Of a stretch of DNA of 64,000 bases, positions 25,705 to 37,076 are shown in pieces. Position 1 is the stretch's first letter, and each line of letters starts with the position of its first letter. Both the position numbers and the translations under genes were made by a program. The DNA comes from Proales similis (taxonomy: Eukaryota; Rotifera; Eurotatoria; Ploima; Proalidae), in the NCBI GenBank assembly GCA_019059635.1, contig JAGVRJ010000002.1, positions 2,108,001-2,172,000 of the forward strand, given 5' to 3'. Under the pieces are notes generated by a model. The model was not told where the DNA came from, did not search any database, and saw nothing but the letters and a program-made list of their open reading frames with translations.

Positions 25705-27971
25705 TCTCCCAGTTATGCCTTTAATTTCAAGTCTAAATACATAAATAGTGGCCGGATTAAATGTTGTGTCTAATGGGCAAATCGGATTACGAAGCGAGCC
25801 TGCTATTAGCAATTTAACCAGCGCTACGTGCAATTCAAAACAAGCTATAATTAAAAAAAAAAAAAGAACAGGGCAGGATTTTATGGCGCTCCTCATAAAC
25901 AACGAATGTCAAATGATTGAGGCTCGGTCATGATCCATTTGCATATGCGGCGGCTGCGACACAAGCGACTTGCAGTGAAAGACTGGCTCTGGCGACCCGA
26001 AATTTGCACTCGACGAATATTGTATTCGAGTTGCGCAAATATTTAAGCGTCCGTTTGTTGTTTGAACAATTACTAATAAAAGGGGAATAACGCACGCATA
26101 GGCACACATACGAGCGGACGGGCGCATACAGACTGACAAGCAATTTTGAACCAGTTTAAGTGGCAATTATGGCGAAATCAGACTACTCTGTTAGATCAGC
26201 GTATTTGTCTAATCTGCTCTCTACGATTCTACATCAAAACCTTGGAACAAAAGGAGAGCGCATTTCGAAAGAATTTTAATGCCAACCGTTCGTGAAGCGT
26301 CTCTATGACAACTGTGGAAAATCTTTTCCACTTTGGTTTCTTCTCTGAAACGAAATACTTTTCATGCAGATCTTGCCGTTAAAGACAATCGTGGAGAGAA
26401 GCCTGCGTGCGCGCCGCTTAAATTCGTTTCTGTTCGCGCGCGCATATTCTGCCCAAACAAATTAAGAGGCATTTAAGAGGCCTTTTACAAATCAACAAAG
26501 TGCTTCAATTCAAGAGATTACTCAACGCTTAGCCAATCCGGTCAAAACAATGAGAGAGCTGTAAGAAAACTAGAAAGAGATCAAGAGGTAGGAAAACGAG
26601 GACAGGAAGATGGGGATGCGCCGCTGGATTTGCTGTTAAGGCTATGGTCATCTCACAAACAAAAGGCCATTTTTCATCTTATGCACAGCCCGGGATAAAC
26701 GGCAGGTGAAGATTAATAGATCGCAAATGGGGCACAAAGGCTCGCTGATTTTCAAATTTCTCTAATCCCCTTAAGACGCCCGGAGCTAATCTTTCATGGC
26801 GAATGAAAATTTCAAATTTGCCTTGCCTGCACGCATTTTCCCTTTCCCATGTAATTTTCCCTTATCGCTTGAACTTGATATTTTGGTTTGCTGTTCGTAC
26901 GCTGGCTCCAGACCAACTCGAAGAGCGAAGCAACTCGCGCCTGAGCATAATCGCAATCTTATTGTAGAGCCGACGGTTTTGCTACCTGTTCTCTCTACCT
27001 TCCCTATAGTCCTAAGGTCGTTAATTTGCTATGCAAGCGCAGCGAGTTCCAGCCAGACACAAGAATAAGAATGAAATTCGGCTGCAGGCAAGGTTAGATT
27101 AATAAATGCCGGCGAATGAAATTCATGTCTCAGGTGGCCAAGGATAGAAACGAGTTCAAACCTAGTCTCAATCATCTTTACATGAGCCTCAGATGAGGCA
27201 AATTGAAATAGATTTTAAACGGCGCATTAAATGCGACTGCTTTGTCTAATAGCGAGCGGTAGAAGTTTCTCTCGCCCGTTGGATGTTTTTATTTCTAGCT
27301 AAAGCTAACAACTCCTTTTGGCGCTACCTGGCTACCCGTCTAATGACTAGATTGCCGTTCCCTTGACTAATGTGACAATGATTTCCTGAAAGCAACAGCT
27401 TGTTGATGGCCAAAATCGATATTTCGCGTTCCAATGACGCATTAAGACGCGGCAGATTAGGAAGTGAATTGCGATTTCTGCCAACCTGCTTCGTTTTTTT
27501 TTTCAAATCATAATTTCACTTTCGTTTGAGTGGAGCTGAAAAGCTTCGACTCTCGATGTTCACTTCGAATTTTATTCTGTCAATGTCAACCCGTTTGTTT
27601 GCGTCTGCTCGTCGGTTGGCTTAGTAAAATTGCGAGCATTCGCATCATTATGTTTTGATGGGATAATATTACAAGCTGATAGGCAAGAAAAAATTTATTG
27701 AAATTATTTGATCTCGCTTTGTCAAGCTTTGCTCAACTGAAACTGTGCACAACCTATCCACCAACTCGCACACACTACTAAACTATGCCTCGTATTTTAG
27801 ACAAGGAGGAGAAAATTACTGCACGGATTTAGTTTGACGAGCTAGAGAGAGAGAGAGAGAGAGAGAGGGTGATTGACTCAAGCGAAAGTTTGGCGCGAGA
27901 TTTTCGAGCCCAATTAGTGAGAATTGAAGAAAGCGGGATAGAGGAGGAGAAAGTGGAACGAGCGGGTCACG
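25705..27971. other. 2.3 kb gene-poor interval
   Basis: The longest stretch without a gene in the window. Only short frames without protein character are present, plus a (GA)n tract near its right end. It lies between the divergent LysM and choline-transporter genes and may hold regulatory sequence for one or both. I find no RNA gene or transposon in it. Confidence 0.4.
27844..27868 (+). repeat. (AG)n microsatellite
   Basis: About 12 AG units some 100 bases before the ATG of the choline-transporter-like gene. It could be a GAGA-type promoter element or only a microsatellite. Confidence 0.8.
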
Positions 27972-30310
27972 ATGGCCAAAGTCGAGCCCAGTTCTGATGC
28001 GTCGTTGCCCGCCATGGACGACAATACGAAAAACAAATATCGCGCAAAGCACAAATGCACTGATCTGCCTTGTCTCTTGCTGTTCGCCGTTTTCATTGTA
28101 GTCCAGGCGGCTCTTTCCATTCTGCTTTACGTGTACGGAGGCAATATTGCGAATTTATTGCATCCGCGCGACTCTGACGGAAAGCTGTGCACTGGCAGCA
28201 CTCCATACTTGTTCTACTTTAACCTGATTGAATGTGTGGGCGTATCTGCTGCAGTGACAGGATGCACCTCGCCGACAGTTTGCGTTGATCAATGTCCGAG
28301 CGAGACTCTTTTTTACATGATCGAGTCACACCGCAGCACGCTCTTTAGCAAATACTGCAGCTCTGACCGGCTCAGTCAATATTTCTCCGGCTCGGTTCCA
28401 AGTTCAACCGACGAGAGCACTTTCACTGATCTGATCAGATCGGACATATGCCCAGCGTATACGGTCAAGAGCACGTCATTGTTTTACCGATGCATTCCCA
28501 CTCTAGTCTCGGCCTCGGACGTTTCAAGCAGCGCGATAAATGTCTACGATGCCGCCAACGGCCAAACGTTGACCGTCACCGACTCAAGCACCGAAGTTGA
28601 CGAGCAGAGTTTGGTAGACGGTGCCAAATACATTCTTGAGCTGACAAACTTGAAAAGCATAAGTGAGAGTCATCTCTTCTCTCCTGGTCATCGACTTTTC
28701 TAATTTTTTCGTTTTCAGTTAAAATGGTCGTAGAAGACATGGCCAACTCTTGGGTCCTTATCGCTTTGCTGGCTGTGATCGCAGCAGTCTTGAGCTTTGT
28801 CTACGTGATCATAATGCGATGGGTTCTTGGTAAGAGACGAACGATAAATCGTTTGTGAAATTCTAATTCGACCGTCTTGCAGCGCCTTTGGTCTATGTGA
28901 GCATTGTGGCTCTGATTGCAGTCATTTCGTTTGGCATTTACTTTTGCATTGATAAATACGTTAGACTGAGGAACAGCAACGATCTGCAAAGCAGCAAAGC
29001 AATCAACAGCAGCATTTCGCTGGACGTCGTCTGGCTCGTGGCCGCCATTATCCTGTTCTTGATACTCATTGCAACCATTTTGCTGTTCATATTCCTGTTC
29101 AAGCGAATCCGTCTCGCGATTCAAATAATCTGCGAGGCGAGCAAAGCATTGACAAGCGTTTTCTACTCTCTCTTCTTCCCGATCATTCCGCTCGTGCTTC
29201 AGCTCGGCTATTTGGCCTACTTTATTGCCAATGCACTCATACTGGCCAGCTCGGGCGATTCAATATTCAAAGTGGCGAATTCAAGCGCCAACGCGACTTT
29301 GGGAATCGGCGATATATGCACACCGGGCAAAGACAGCGGAGTCAGTTGTGTGTTTTACATTTATGGCTTTGAGGCAACGGCCGCCTTCAACTCGGTCATG
29401 GGTTTCCTCAACACCTATCAGTGGCTACCCCAGCTCTACAACCTGTTCATGTTCTTTTGGGTTCAAGCGTTCTTGATCGGCTACAACCAATTAGTATTGG
29501 CAGGTAAATTAGACCCAGTCTAACGAGTCCGAGCTTCGTTCGTTTAGTTTTTTCGCTTTTTCACTCGAAGGCTGCTTCGGCTTCTGGTACTGGTCCGATT
29601 GGAGTTCAATAAGATCGTTTCTGTCGAGCATAAAATACTCTTTCTATCACTTGGGATCAGTTGCCTTTGGAGCTTTGATAATTGCTATATGCAAGATATT
29701 GCGAGTGATTGTGCAAATGGTCGAAAACAAGCTGAAGAAAGCGACGGCTGGCAACGGAGCACTCAACTGTTTTGTGCGATTCGTTTCCTGCTGCTGCAAA
29801 TGTTGCCTATGGTGTCTTGAGCACGTTTTCAAGTTCATTAATCGAAACGCTTATATAATGATCGCAATCTACGGCAACGGCTTTTGCCGTAGTGCGCGAG
29901 ATGCGCTCGGTTTGTTGGTGTCAAATCCGATCAGAGCGCTGGTGCTCGACCGAGTGGCCGATTTCGTACTCTTGCTAGGGCGCCTGTTGATCACAGCCGG
30001 AGTGGGCGTGTTGGCCTTCTTCTTTTTCTCGCGCTCTTTTACAATCGCGACCGAGTTCCAGCCATACTTTGCGCCCGAGCTCCATTATTACTGGCTGCCA
30101 CTCCTAGTAGTCATCATTCTGGCCTATTTCATCACAAAGACCTTTTTCACTGTGTTCGAAATGGCCATCGACACAATATTCTTGTGCGCTCTGAAGGATC
30201 TCGATGTAAATGACGGTTCGCCCGAAAAGCCATATCGAATGTCCACCAAGTTGTTGAAAATTCTCAACGTCAATAACCAGCCGTCTCCTCCTGACGAGGC
30301 TAAATTTTAA
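27972..30310 (+). CDS. Choline transporter-like protein (SLC44 family)
   Basis: Four exons: 27972-28662, 28719-28829, 28883-29503, 29571-30310, giving 720 residues, normal for SLC44. A short cytoplasmic N-terminus and TM1 (CLLLFAVFIVVQAALSILLY) precede a large Cys-rich extracellular loop. A run of membrane helices follows. The C-terminal signature is strong: INRNAYIMIAIYGNGFCRSA, then ITKTFFTVFEMAIDTIFLCA and DLDVNDGSPEKPYRMSTKLL. The family transports choline (and in some members ethanolamine or thiamine derivatives) across plasma or organelle membranes. Exon junctions all keep frame. Which SLC44 member it represents cannot be settled here. Confidence 0.93.
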
Positions 30311-30556
30311 TCCAGCCCATATTTACCGTTCGTGTTTGCTAGCCGGTGTATACATGTGACGTCTAAAAATAAAAGAATAAAAGAGCAACGCTGTTTTGCT
30401 TACATCACAAGGTGCGATTTTAATCAATAAATAATCGATCGGGGGCACGACGAGACTAAAACGCAAATGTCGCTTTCTCAGCTCAGCCGCTTCTCCTATT
30501 TAAAGATGATATTGACAAGAACTGGAAAGTAAAAAGGCTCAAGACTTGGGTTAAAT

Positions 30557-31442
30557 ATGCTTTGTCTCTTAATGCTTTCAATTGGTTTGGCGGTGAATGC
30601 AGTTCCGCTGAGCCAGGAACCTCGACCCATGGAAGGTGGCCTATTCGAGGGCGATATTGCAGGTGTGACTCGAGACTCAAAAGGCTTGGCCCACCTTCCA
30701 GATGGTAGCTACAATAAATGGACTAACGGAATTATTCCGTACATCATTTCGCCCGGTGTTTACAGTAATCCAGCCATCCAGACTCTCACTTATCCAAGTG
30801 GTAGATTCAATTCTCGTTTAAGCCAAGGAAGAAGAAGACATTATCGAATCGGGCATGAGACTAATCGAGGATCAGACCAAAGTAGGCGATCGATATTGTG
30901 TCCGATTTGTCAAGCGAACAGATGAGCCAACCTATCTGCGCATCATAAATGGTCAGGGCTGCTGGTCGTTTGTAAGTTGCAATATTAGACAGCCGAATCT
31001 CTATTGATGTCTAAGTTCGCTCTAAAAGGTCGGAATGACTGTAAACCAAGGCATTCAGCAACTTTCGTTGGCCCGGCCCACTCGTCCCGGTGGCTCCTCT
31101 TGCATGTATAAGGGCATCGCTGCTCATGAGTTTATGCACGCCCTGGGCTTCTGGCATGAGCAAAGTCGACCTGATCGCGACTCTTACGTTCAAATCAACT
31201 GGGAGAACATCGCCACCAGTAACCAGCACAACTTTGAAAAGTACACGACCGGAGTGGACGACTACGGTCTGCCCTACGACTACTATTCAATAATGCATTA
31301 CGAATGGGACGCGTTCTCATGGAACGGCAAGCCAACAGTGGTCGCCTTGAAACCGGGCGTCGACCTTGTCAATTCGTCGAAGAAAAACAGAATCACTGAT
31401 ATCGACGTTGCTGAAATTCGTGCACATTACGGATGTAACTAA
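30557..31442 (+). CDS. Secreted astacin (M12A) metalloprotease
   Basis: Three exons, 30557-30755, 30823-30971 and 31029-31442, giving 253 residues. Signal peptide 1 to about 15 (LCLLMLSIGLAVNA), a short propeptide with FEGDIAG (the astacin aspartate-switch type), then the mature N-terminus near KWTNGIIPYII. The zinc site HEFMHALGFWHEQSRPDRDS (about residues 149-168) is complete with its Glu base, and the Met-turn is SIMHY. The domain ends at AHYGC, with no EGF or CUB extension, so it is a minimal astacin, probably digestive. The exon 1 donor is inferred from the alignment; a downstream GT at 30801 would leave an implausible 22-base intron. aataaa lies at about 31450. Confidence 0.9.
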
Positions 31443-31689
31443 GTATTGAAATAAATTCTTTTTTGTTTTTTTTTTAAGACTGGAGAAGGTTTGTGTTGCG
31501 CCTTTATTTTGGGATATATAAAAGGTTTACGCCATAAACACGCTTTTTTTTCAAATTGGGTTCGATCGATTTAGTTGTAGGAGAAGGAGGATAAAAATTG
31601 TAAATAAACGAGTGTGACTTAGAGGACAACGATTTTAAATACGAGCCGGTCGGCTGCCAGGCGCGACACCGTCTTGCCGACTAAGGAGC

Positions 31690-32058
31690 TTAGAAGGTGT
31701 TGCCCCACAAGTATTGTAATACTTTGGCAGTCTCGTTGCTCAGCTGAGGACCGAATAGCGGGTGGTATTGATGCAAGTAGGTGCACAGCCAGCTATTGAA
31801 TTCAATTATTCAAGTGAAATGTTTCGGCTAAAGAGACGCTTAGTTCGCTTACAAAGTGTAGCAGCAGACTGAGGTGAGCACGAGCATCACTCGGATAAGT
31901 CTAAGAAAATGGCCAACTCGTTGTAGCTTTTTAGAATTTCGACTCAGAATGTGCATGGAAACTTACTCCTGATTGGGGCCTTTGGCAAAAATGGGTGCCA
32001 CAGCTCCTATTGCGAGCCAAAATGCACTAACCACGATGAATGGAACCCAGAAGCTCAT
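31690..32058 (-). CDS. ATP6V0E: V-type proton ATPase subunit e
   Basis: Three short exons on the minus strand: 31967-32058, 31853-31900, 31690-31792; frame is kept and 80 residues result (the family has about 81). Recognised from VPFIVVSAFWLAIGAVAPIF, KGPNQELIRVMLVLTSVCCY and NPLFGPQL-like HPLFGPQLSNETAKVLQYLW. Two membrane helices. It belongs to the membrane V0 sector of the proton pump that acidifies lysosomes and other vesicles. All exons are too short for simple ORF scanning. Its 3' end faces the astacin gene. Confidence 0.92.
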
Positions 32059-32673
32059 CTCTTCTCTCACTTGGTCTATTGATCTAAATATTTCGTCAAA
32101 TAAGCGTTTAGAATAACGGAACAAGTCGATCTCGGCCTGCTGGGCGAATGGCTTGTTGTTCGAGCAGCGTTCTTATCAAACTGGTTGCCATTCTGGATTC
32201 AGACAGATAATTCTACCGACAATCGCTCTCTATCATCATCATTCTGAATAAAACACTCTTAGATTTATACTCAATGCAGCCAAGAGAGAGAGAGAGGCGC
32301 ACAGACAAGCAAGAAGAATTTCATTTCATAATTTGAAATTATGAACAACGACTCTTTGTTGTCATCTTGCATTGACATTGCATTCTGTCGATTGCCTCAA
32401 ATTGCCACGCAATCATTATAAGATTTACATTTCTCGGTCTACTCGTGAAATCAGAATTTCTCCTAAATTTCTGCTTAAATTTTTCTGCCCAAAACTGCAC
32501 AGGTCTAAACTCAAAAAAAATGTTCACGGTCAACAGTCGCGATGTTTTTTTTTTGTTTCAAAAGGAAAATAAATTTTCAATCGTCAGTGTCCGTAGAGCT
32601 TTATTCAATAATTAATATTTACAAGGGAATCTTGAATGGGAAAAAGGCGAGTCCCTTGCTAGATTGTGCAAAT
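32059..32673. other. Gap between V-ATPase e and the serine protease
   Basis: Contains a short GA tract near 32284 and poly-T/A tracts. No gene or RNA recognised. An aataaa-type signal for the protease could lie near the left side of 32674 on the minus strand. Confidence 0.35.
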
Positions 32674-33822
32674 TTAATCGGCTGAGTTGATTTTGGACTC
32701 GATCCACGAATTGAAATATTTGACACGAGTGAACACAGTGCCATCTCCGCAACCATAGCCCCAGCTTAACGATTGCGTTAATGAATGTGATTTAAAAACA
32801 GGTGTTTAGACTGTGACGGCAAGTTACCTGGTGAGGCCGATCAAATACCAGCGAGAATCGTTGGCCGACTGCATCACATAGGGACCACCGCTGTCTCCTT
32901 GGCAGGCGCCAGCATTAACGCCAACATATCCAGCGCAGACCTGAGAAGCAGTGTTCAAGGCTGAACCATATCGGCTCTTGCAGCTTGAAGTGCTTTGAGC
33001 TTGGATGGTTCCTTGAAGTTTTCTCTCTGTGGTCGATCCGCCTGTTTGAGGTCATGCTTGTCACAACAATTTCGTTCATTGAACATGTTCGCTGCAAAGC
33101 TTACCAAAGAACTGATGACCTTGAGTTGGAATTGAATTAAACTTGGTTAAAGACAAGCTAAAGATAGAGCACAGTAGACATACCCCAGCCAGTAACGTAA
33201 CCGTCCTTGAGCTCAGGAACAATCTCATCCGAATCAGTACTCTCGTCCAAACAGACTGGAATGATGTATTGGTTGTCGATTTCGACCGGCTCCTGGAATC
33301 GAGTAATAGTTAAATAAGCATCTCTCGATAGGTCAGCAGACTCGACTTGACTTACACTCAGCTTGATGAGAGCAATGTCGTTCTGAAGGTTGATTCGGTT
33401 GAACTGCTCGTGAATGAAGAGCTTCGAGTAGGTTCTGGTTTGCACCCACGATTCTTTATTATTTCGATTGTGAACTCCAATATCGACTGTATAAGACGAG
33501 CTGATTGAAGAAGTGCGGAAGCAATGGCCTGCAGTCAAAACCCATTCTTTGTTGATTAGGACACCGCCGCAAAAGTGACGTCCGCCATTATTCAATGATA
33601 CACTCCATGCCCTGTTATAGCATAAAGCACTTCATGTCGAGGTCTAATTTTTGATTAATGGAATCAGATAAGCTACCAGTCGCCTTCTATTGCTTCGACG
33701 CCGTTCACCACTCGGCTTTCAGAAGCCAACGGACGCTTTCCGCACACATCAGGCAGGCCAATCTCGGCGCTCGAGATTGGCAAGAGTGCAGCCAAAACAG
33801 CAATGCTCACAGCGATCAACAT
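32674..33822 (-). CDS. Secreted S1 serine protease, chymotrypsin/elastase-like
   Basis: Six exons on the minus strand: 33677-33822, 33356-33611, 33184-33292, 33105-33119 (15 bases), 32828-33041, 32674-32764; 276 residues. Signal peptide (LIAVSIAVLAALLPISSA), zymogen cleavage at ESR/VVNG. The triad is complete: His in LTAGHCF, Asp in NDIALIKL, Ser in GDSGGPYV. At the S1-pocket position 189 the sequence GACQGDS has Gly where trypsin has Asp, so trypsin specificity is unlikely. Disulphide cysteines are in standard places. The 15-base micro-exon (HQFF) is inferred from frame and splice sites. A TATA box lies 47 bases before the ATG. Confidence 0.9.
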
Positions 33823-33868
33823 TTTGAATTCTATTTTTCTATTTTGAATCCGAACGCCATTTCTTGGC

Positions 33869-33876
33869 TATTTATA
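33869..33876 (-). promoter_or_regulatory. TATA box of the serine protease gene
   Basis: tataaata on the minus strand, 47 bases upstream of the ATG at 33822. This spacing fits a core promoter with a short leader. Confidence 0.55.
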
Positions 33877-34239
33877 GTAAATAAAACAAAGCTGAAACCA
33901 AAGCATCTGGCAAGAAGAGCAAACAAAGAAATGGCCTTTGTCTGATTGATAACTTATCGCCCGTTCAGACTCTGTTCACGTTGCGCCGCATGATTCGGCA
34001 CATTTTTCTGAGCAAAGCAAAGAGGAGGAGGCGGCTTTTCGTTATTTGATTTGTTCTATTTTTAAGTAACCTTGAAATGCAGCTTTCGCTTTCTGACTAC
34101 GTTCGAACCGATAAGCCGTCGACTGGTCCTACTGCACCTTCGTTCCAAGCCGGTCTATCGCGCATTCAATAATGCTCAAGCAAAAAAAGAGAAAAATAAG
34201 AAAAGAGTCGGCGTTTTTCGAATAGAAATTTATTCTCAT
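33877..34239. other. Gap between serine protease and orphan GPCR
   Basis: No gene recognised. It holds upstream sequence of the protease gene and the 3' region of the GPCR gene. Confidence 0.35.
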
Positions 34240-35325
34240 TTATGATTCGGTTGATGAGGTTTTTTCAAAGAAAAGCTTCACCTTTTTCCTCACACCGCCG
34301 TGAAACATGATGATCAAAATCGGATTGGTAAGTGAGGTCAGATAGGAAAGCCAAACGCCAACACGATATACAGGCATTATACTCTCACTAGTGTGAGCAT
34401 TCAGCATCGGCCAAGTGGCCAAATAGATGATCTGGGTGAATAGAATAGAGAGGGTTAGTGCCAGGATGCAAGTTACTGCCCGCTGCTCTTTACTCATTGA
34501 GAACGCGTTTCTGATTCTTTGGGTGTAGGCGCGAGTGGCTCGGCTAAACAGTTCTCTCACTCCCGGCTGATTGATTGACTCGTCTTCATTCGCTTCAATT
34601 TGCTCGCTCTGTGTGATTCGCCGTTTCCGTACAATGATCGGTTTCTTGAAGCTTTTCTTCAACCTTCTACCCGTCTTGCTGAGTGAGAAGATGGACCAGG
34701 AGTTTAAAAAAATTATAATCACAATCGGAATGAGTCCGAATACGAGCACTTTGGTTTGTTTAAAGCAAAATGTCGGATGTATGTTGCACTCATCGTAAGA
34801 CACTTGACTGTTATGCACCATCCAACAGATAGAAACAAGCCAAAACGAAGCGCATAAAAGCCAGGGCGCAAGTAACTTGATCCAGTTTGCAAACGACATT
34901 CTCTCCTGCAGGCGGAAAGGCGAGCGAATTTGAAGAAATCGATGAACGGTGAGCACAAGCAAGGCCAATATGGTCGTATCCGGTATTGCGTACTGCATGT
35001 ATATGCTGATAAGACACGAGCGCTCATCAAACGGCCACTTTTCAAGCGTGTCCAAGATCTTCTGCGACGTCATCGTCAGTATGCCCACACTGAAATCGGA
35101 CAGCGCAATCGAGAGGAATATCGAATTGGTGAACTGCCACTTCTTGCCTCGCACAAGACTGCCGAATGCCAGTATAAGGGTGCCGTTCAAAATCGAAGTC
35201 ACGAGTATGATGCAGAATTTAATCGCAAATAAAACGATGCGGTTGGAATCCATCTTGTCCAAGTCAGGCATATTCTTTTCGCAATTTTCAGGCATCAGAC
35301 GAGCGCTTCTCAAGCAAATGAGCAC
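34240..35325 (-). CDS. Orphan class A GPCR (amine-receptor-like shape)
   Basis: Single-exon gene; 361 residues if it starts at 35325, or 343 from MPDLDK. Seven helices are visible: TM1 with SILNGTLILAF, TM2 with LSIALSDFSVGILTM, TM3 ending LTVHRFLQI, a Trp in TM4 (APWLLC), a long basic third loop, TM6 starting KEQRAVTCIL, and TM7 with LTNPILIIMF. The overall look recalls muscarinic or histamine receptors. However, the amine-binding Asp of TM3 is missing (Met at that place; an Asp lies six residues later) and DRY is HRF. I therefore call it an orphan. No signal peptide. Confidence 0.8.
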   Translation of the reverse strand: MLICLRSARLMPENCEKNMPDLDKMDSNRIVLFAIKFCIILVTSILNGTLILAFGSLVRGKKWQFTNSIFLSIALSDFSVGILTMTSQKILDTLEKWPFDERSCLISIYMQYAIPDTTILALLVLTVHRFLQIRSPFRLQERMSFANWIKLLAPWLLCASFWLVSICWMVHNSQVSYDECNIHPTFCFKQTKVLVFGLIPIVIIIFLNSWSIFSLSKTGRRLKKSFKKPIIVRKRRITQSEQIEANEDESINQPGVRELFSRATRAYTQRIRNAFSMSKEQRAVTCILALTLSILFTQIIYLATWPMLNAHTSESIMPVYRVGVWLSYLTSLTNPILIIMFHGGVRKKVKLFFEKTSSTES

Positions 35326-36125
35326 ACGCCGAATTACAGACGCGGAATTTATCGCACCAAACTTGCTTCTGTAAGCAGTTTTAGCTTTCAGAGCTTCTTT
35401 TTCTTCGCTTGCCTTTTTTTTCTCAAGTTATACGCTTGCTAGGCAGACAGTCGCTCTCAGTGAGTCTGTGACATTTGTTATTGCGGAAGATATTTGATTA
35501 GTCTGACGACTGTGAGATTTTTTCGCCTGATCAATTATTAATAAGCAAACATTTGATGAGATAATTCAATTCAGAGTCGCGAGTAAAACGCTTGCCCGAC
35601 CAATTTCGCTCACGTTTCCTCTCCGCTTGGCGTTTTTCTTCTCTACTTCTCGCTCAACAGCAGCAGCAGCAGCAGCGTCGCTTGTTTCGTAAAACACACC
35701 TTTGCTTCCAATTGCTCGTTACTCGTGATAAATAACGTCGGCTGGGACTGGGAACGATGAATCAAGGCGCCTTTACCGGTTTATGCCTATTCCACCCTTT
35801 TCGAGGCCTCTTGTCATCATTCATTTTCTAATCATATATGTTCGCTCGAGTAATAAAATCCCTACGCCAAGTATCGAACTGTGCAACAGCTCGAGCTCTA
35901 TCGATTCGCCCTCACATGTCCACGAAACAGGCCGATATGAGATCTTGTTGTTCACATTGATTGATATGAACGGCGCAATATCCACCAAGTAATAATAAAG
36001 AGCAATAATAATAATAAGCAATAAAAAAATGAATTTTGATAAGATTTTTATCGGCCATTTTATAGGCCTTACTAAGCATAGGGAGTGTAAAAAGATCAAT
36101 TTTTCCAAGTGCGCAATTCGAATAA
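35326..36125. other. Divergent intergenic region, GPCR and LRR gene
   Basis: About 800 bases between divergent genes. Contains a (CAG)n tract at 35658-35676 and AT-rich DNA near 35990-36060. No gene or RNA recognised; it should contain both promoters. Confidence 0.4.
35658..35676 (+). repeat. (CAG)n trinucleotide repeat
   Basis: Six CAG units in non-coding DNA. Confidence 0.75.
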
Positions 36126-37076
36126 ATGAGTGCAATCGTACAGCTATGTGTTCTGAGCATTGTTTTGATGCAAGTTTTGGGCCAATTCGATGGTCATTTG
36201 AATCGAAATGAGCTACTCAATCTGTTGGATGTAACGGCTGATGAGTTGGTCTCGCTCAGAACACTCGACTTGAAAGGCAAAGGCATAAAATCGATTGAGC
36301 CGAACACATTCAAGGGCCTGAGGACAGCCGTTCGACTCGATCTCAGCAATAATCGAATTGAGACAATTGAAGATAATATTTTCAATGAGCTAAGTTCGCT
36401 CGGCACTTTGCATCTGGATTTCAATCAGATAAGCCGGCTCAACGAGCTCAGTCTAAATGGTCTTGGCTCGCTTGAAAAGCTTTATTTAAACGACAATCAA
36501 ATGAATATTATTGACGAGGAAACGTTTACTCATACACCTTTGGTTGAGTATTTGTATCTGAACAACAACAAGTTGAGTCAGGTAGTGCTGTCACCACTGA
36601 AAGAGCTCATTCAAGTCGAACTGGGGAACAATAGCTTCAGTTCAATAGAAAAATCGTTTTTTAGTGGCCTGCACGAGCTCGAGTACGTTTACCTTGAATC
36701 AAACAGCATATCCGCTTTGGATTCAAAGGCGTTCAGTGATCAGCCCGATCTTAAAGTGTTGAATCTTCACCAGAATCAACTGGCCTCAATAGCGATCGAA
36801 ACGTTCCAGAATAAAACGATACTCAGATCGCTTGACTTGAGCAACAATCGCTTGACAATAATCGAACGCGGCCTATTCAACGGCCTTGGCAGCTTGAGCA
36901 CACTAAACTTGGCAAATAATCGAATAGTTCGCTTCGATAACCTTGCGCTTCTTGGCCTTACCAATCTGCTCATTTTGGACATGAGCAACAATCCGCTGAG
37001 CAACTTGACACCTCTGGTTGTTGTCGCACTTTGCTCAACCAATCCATCCTGCCAAGTCGTTCTAGCGCCTCAATAG
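36126..37076 (+). CDS. Secreted leucine-rich repeat protein
   Basis: Single-exon gene for 316 residues. Signal peptide 1 to about 19 (VQLCVLSIVLMQVLG), then about ten 24-residue LRRs of the extracellular type, for example LRTLDLKGKGIKSIEPNTF, AVRLDLSNNRIETIEDNIF and LRSLDLSNNRLTIIERGLF. The end carries a short Cys pair (VVALCSTNPSCQVV). No TM segment or GPI-like tail, so it should be secreted. There is no N-terminal Cys cap. LRR proteins of this kind bind other proteins; the partner is unknown. Confidence 0.85.
   Translation: MSAIVQLCVLSIVLMQVLGQFDGHLNRNELLNLLDVTADELVSLRTLDLKGKGIKSIEPNTFKGLRTAVRLDLSNNRIETIEDNIFNELSSLGTLHLDFNQISRLNELSLNGLGSLEKLYLNDNQMNIIDEETFTHTPLVEYLYLNNNKLSQVVLSPLKELIQVELGNNSFSSIEKSFFSGLHELEYVYLESNSISALDSKAFSDQPDLKVLNLHQNQLASIAIETFQNKTILRSLDLSNNRLTIIERGLFNGLGSLSTLNLANNRIVRFDNLALLGLTNLLILDMSNNPLSNLTPLVVVALCSTNPSCQVVLAPQ

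Noticed and set aside
25705-25902. Upstream extension of the LysM frame with a hydrophobic stretch, as a secreted form
   Set aside because: It runs through an A/T homopolymer and has no coding character; it is probably leader sequence.
30801-30822. 22-base intron in the astacin gene
   Set aside because: Too short to splice; a GT at 30756 gives a 67-base intron like the others and the right protein length.
34240-35325. Calling this GPCR a muscarinic or histamine receptor
   Set aside because: The amine-binding Asp in TM3 is absent and DRY is HRF, so only an orphan call is justified.
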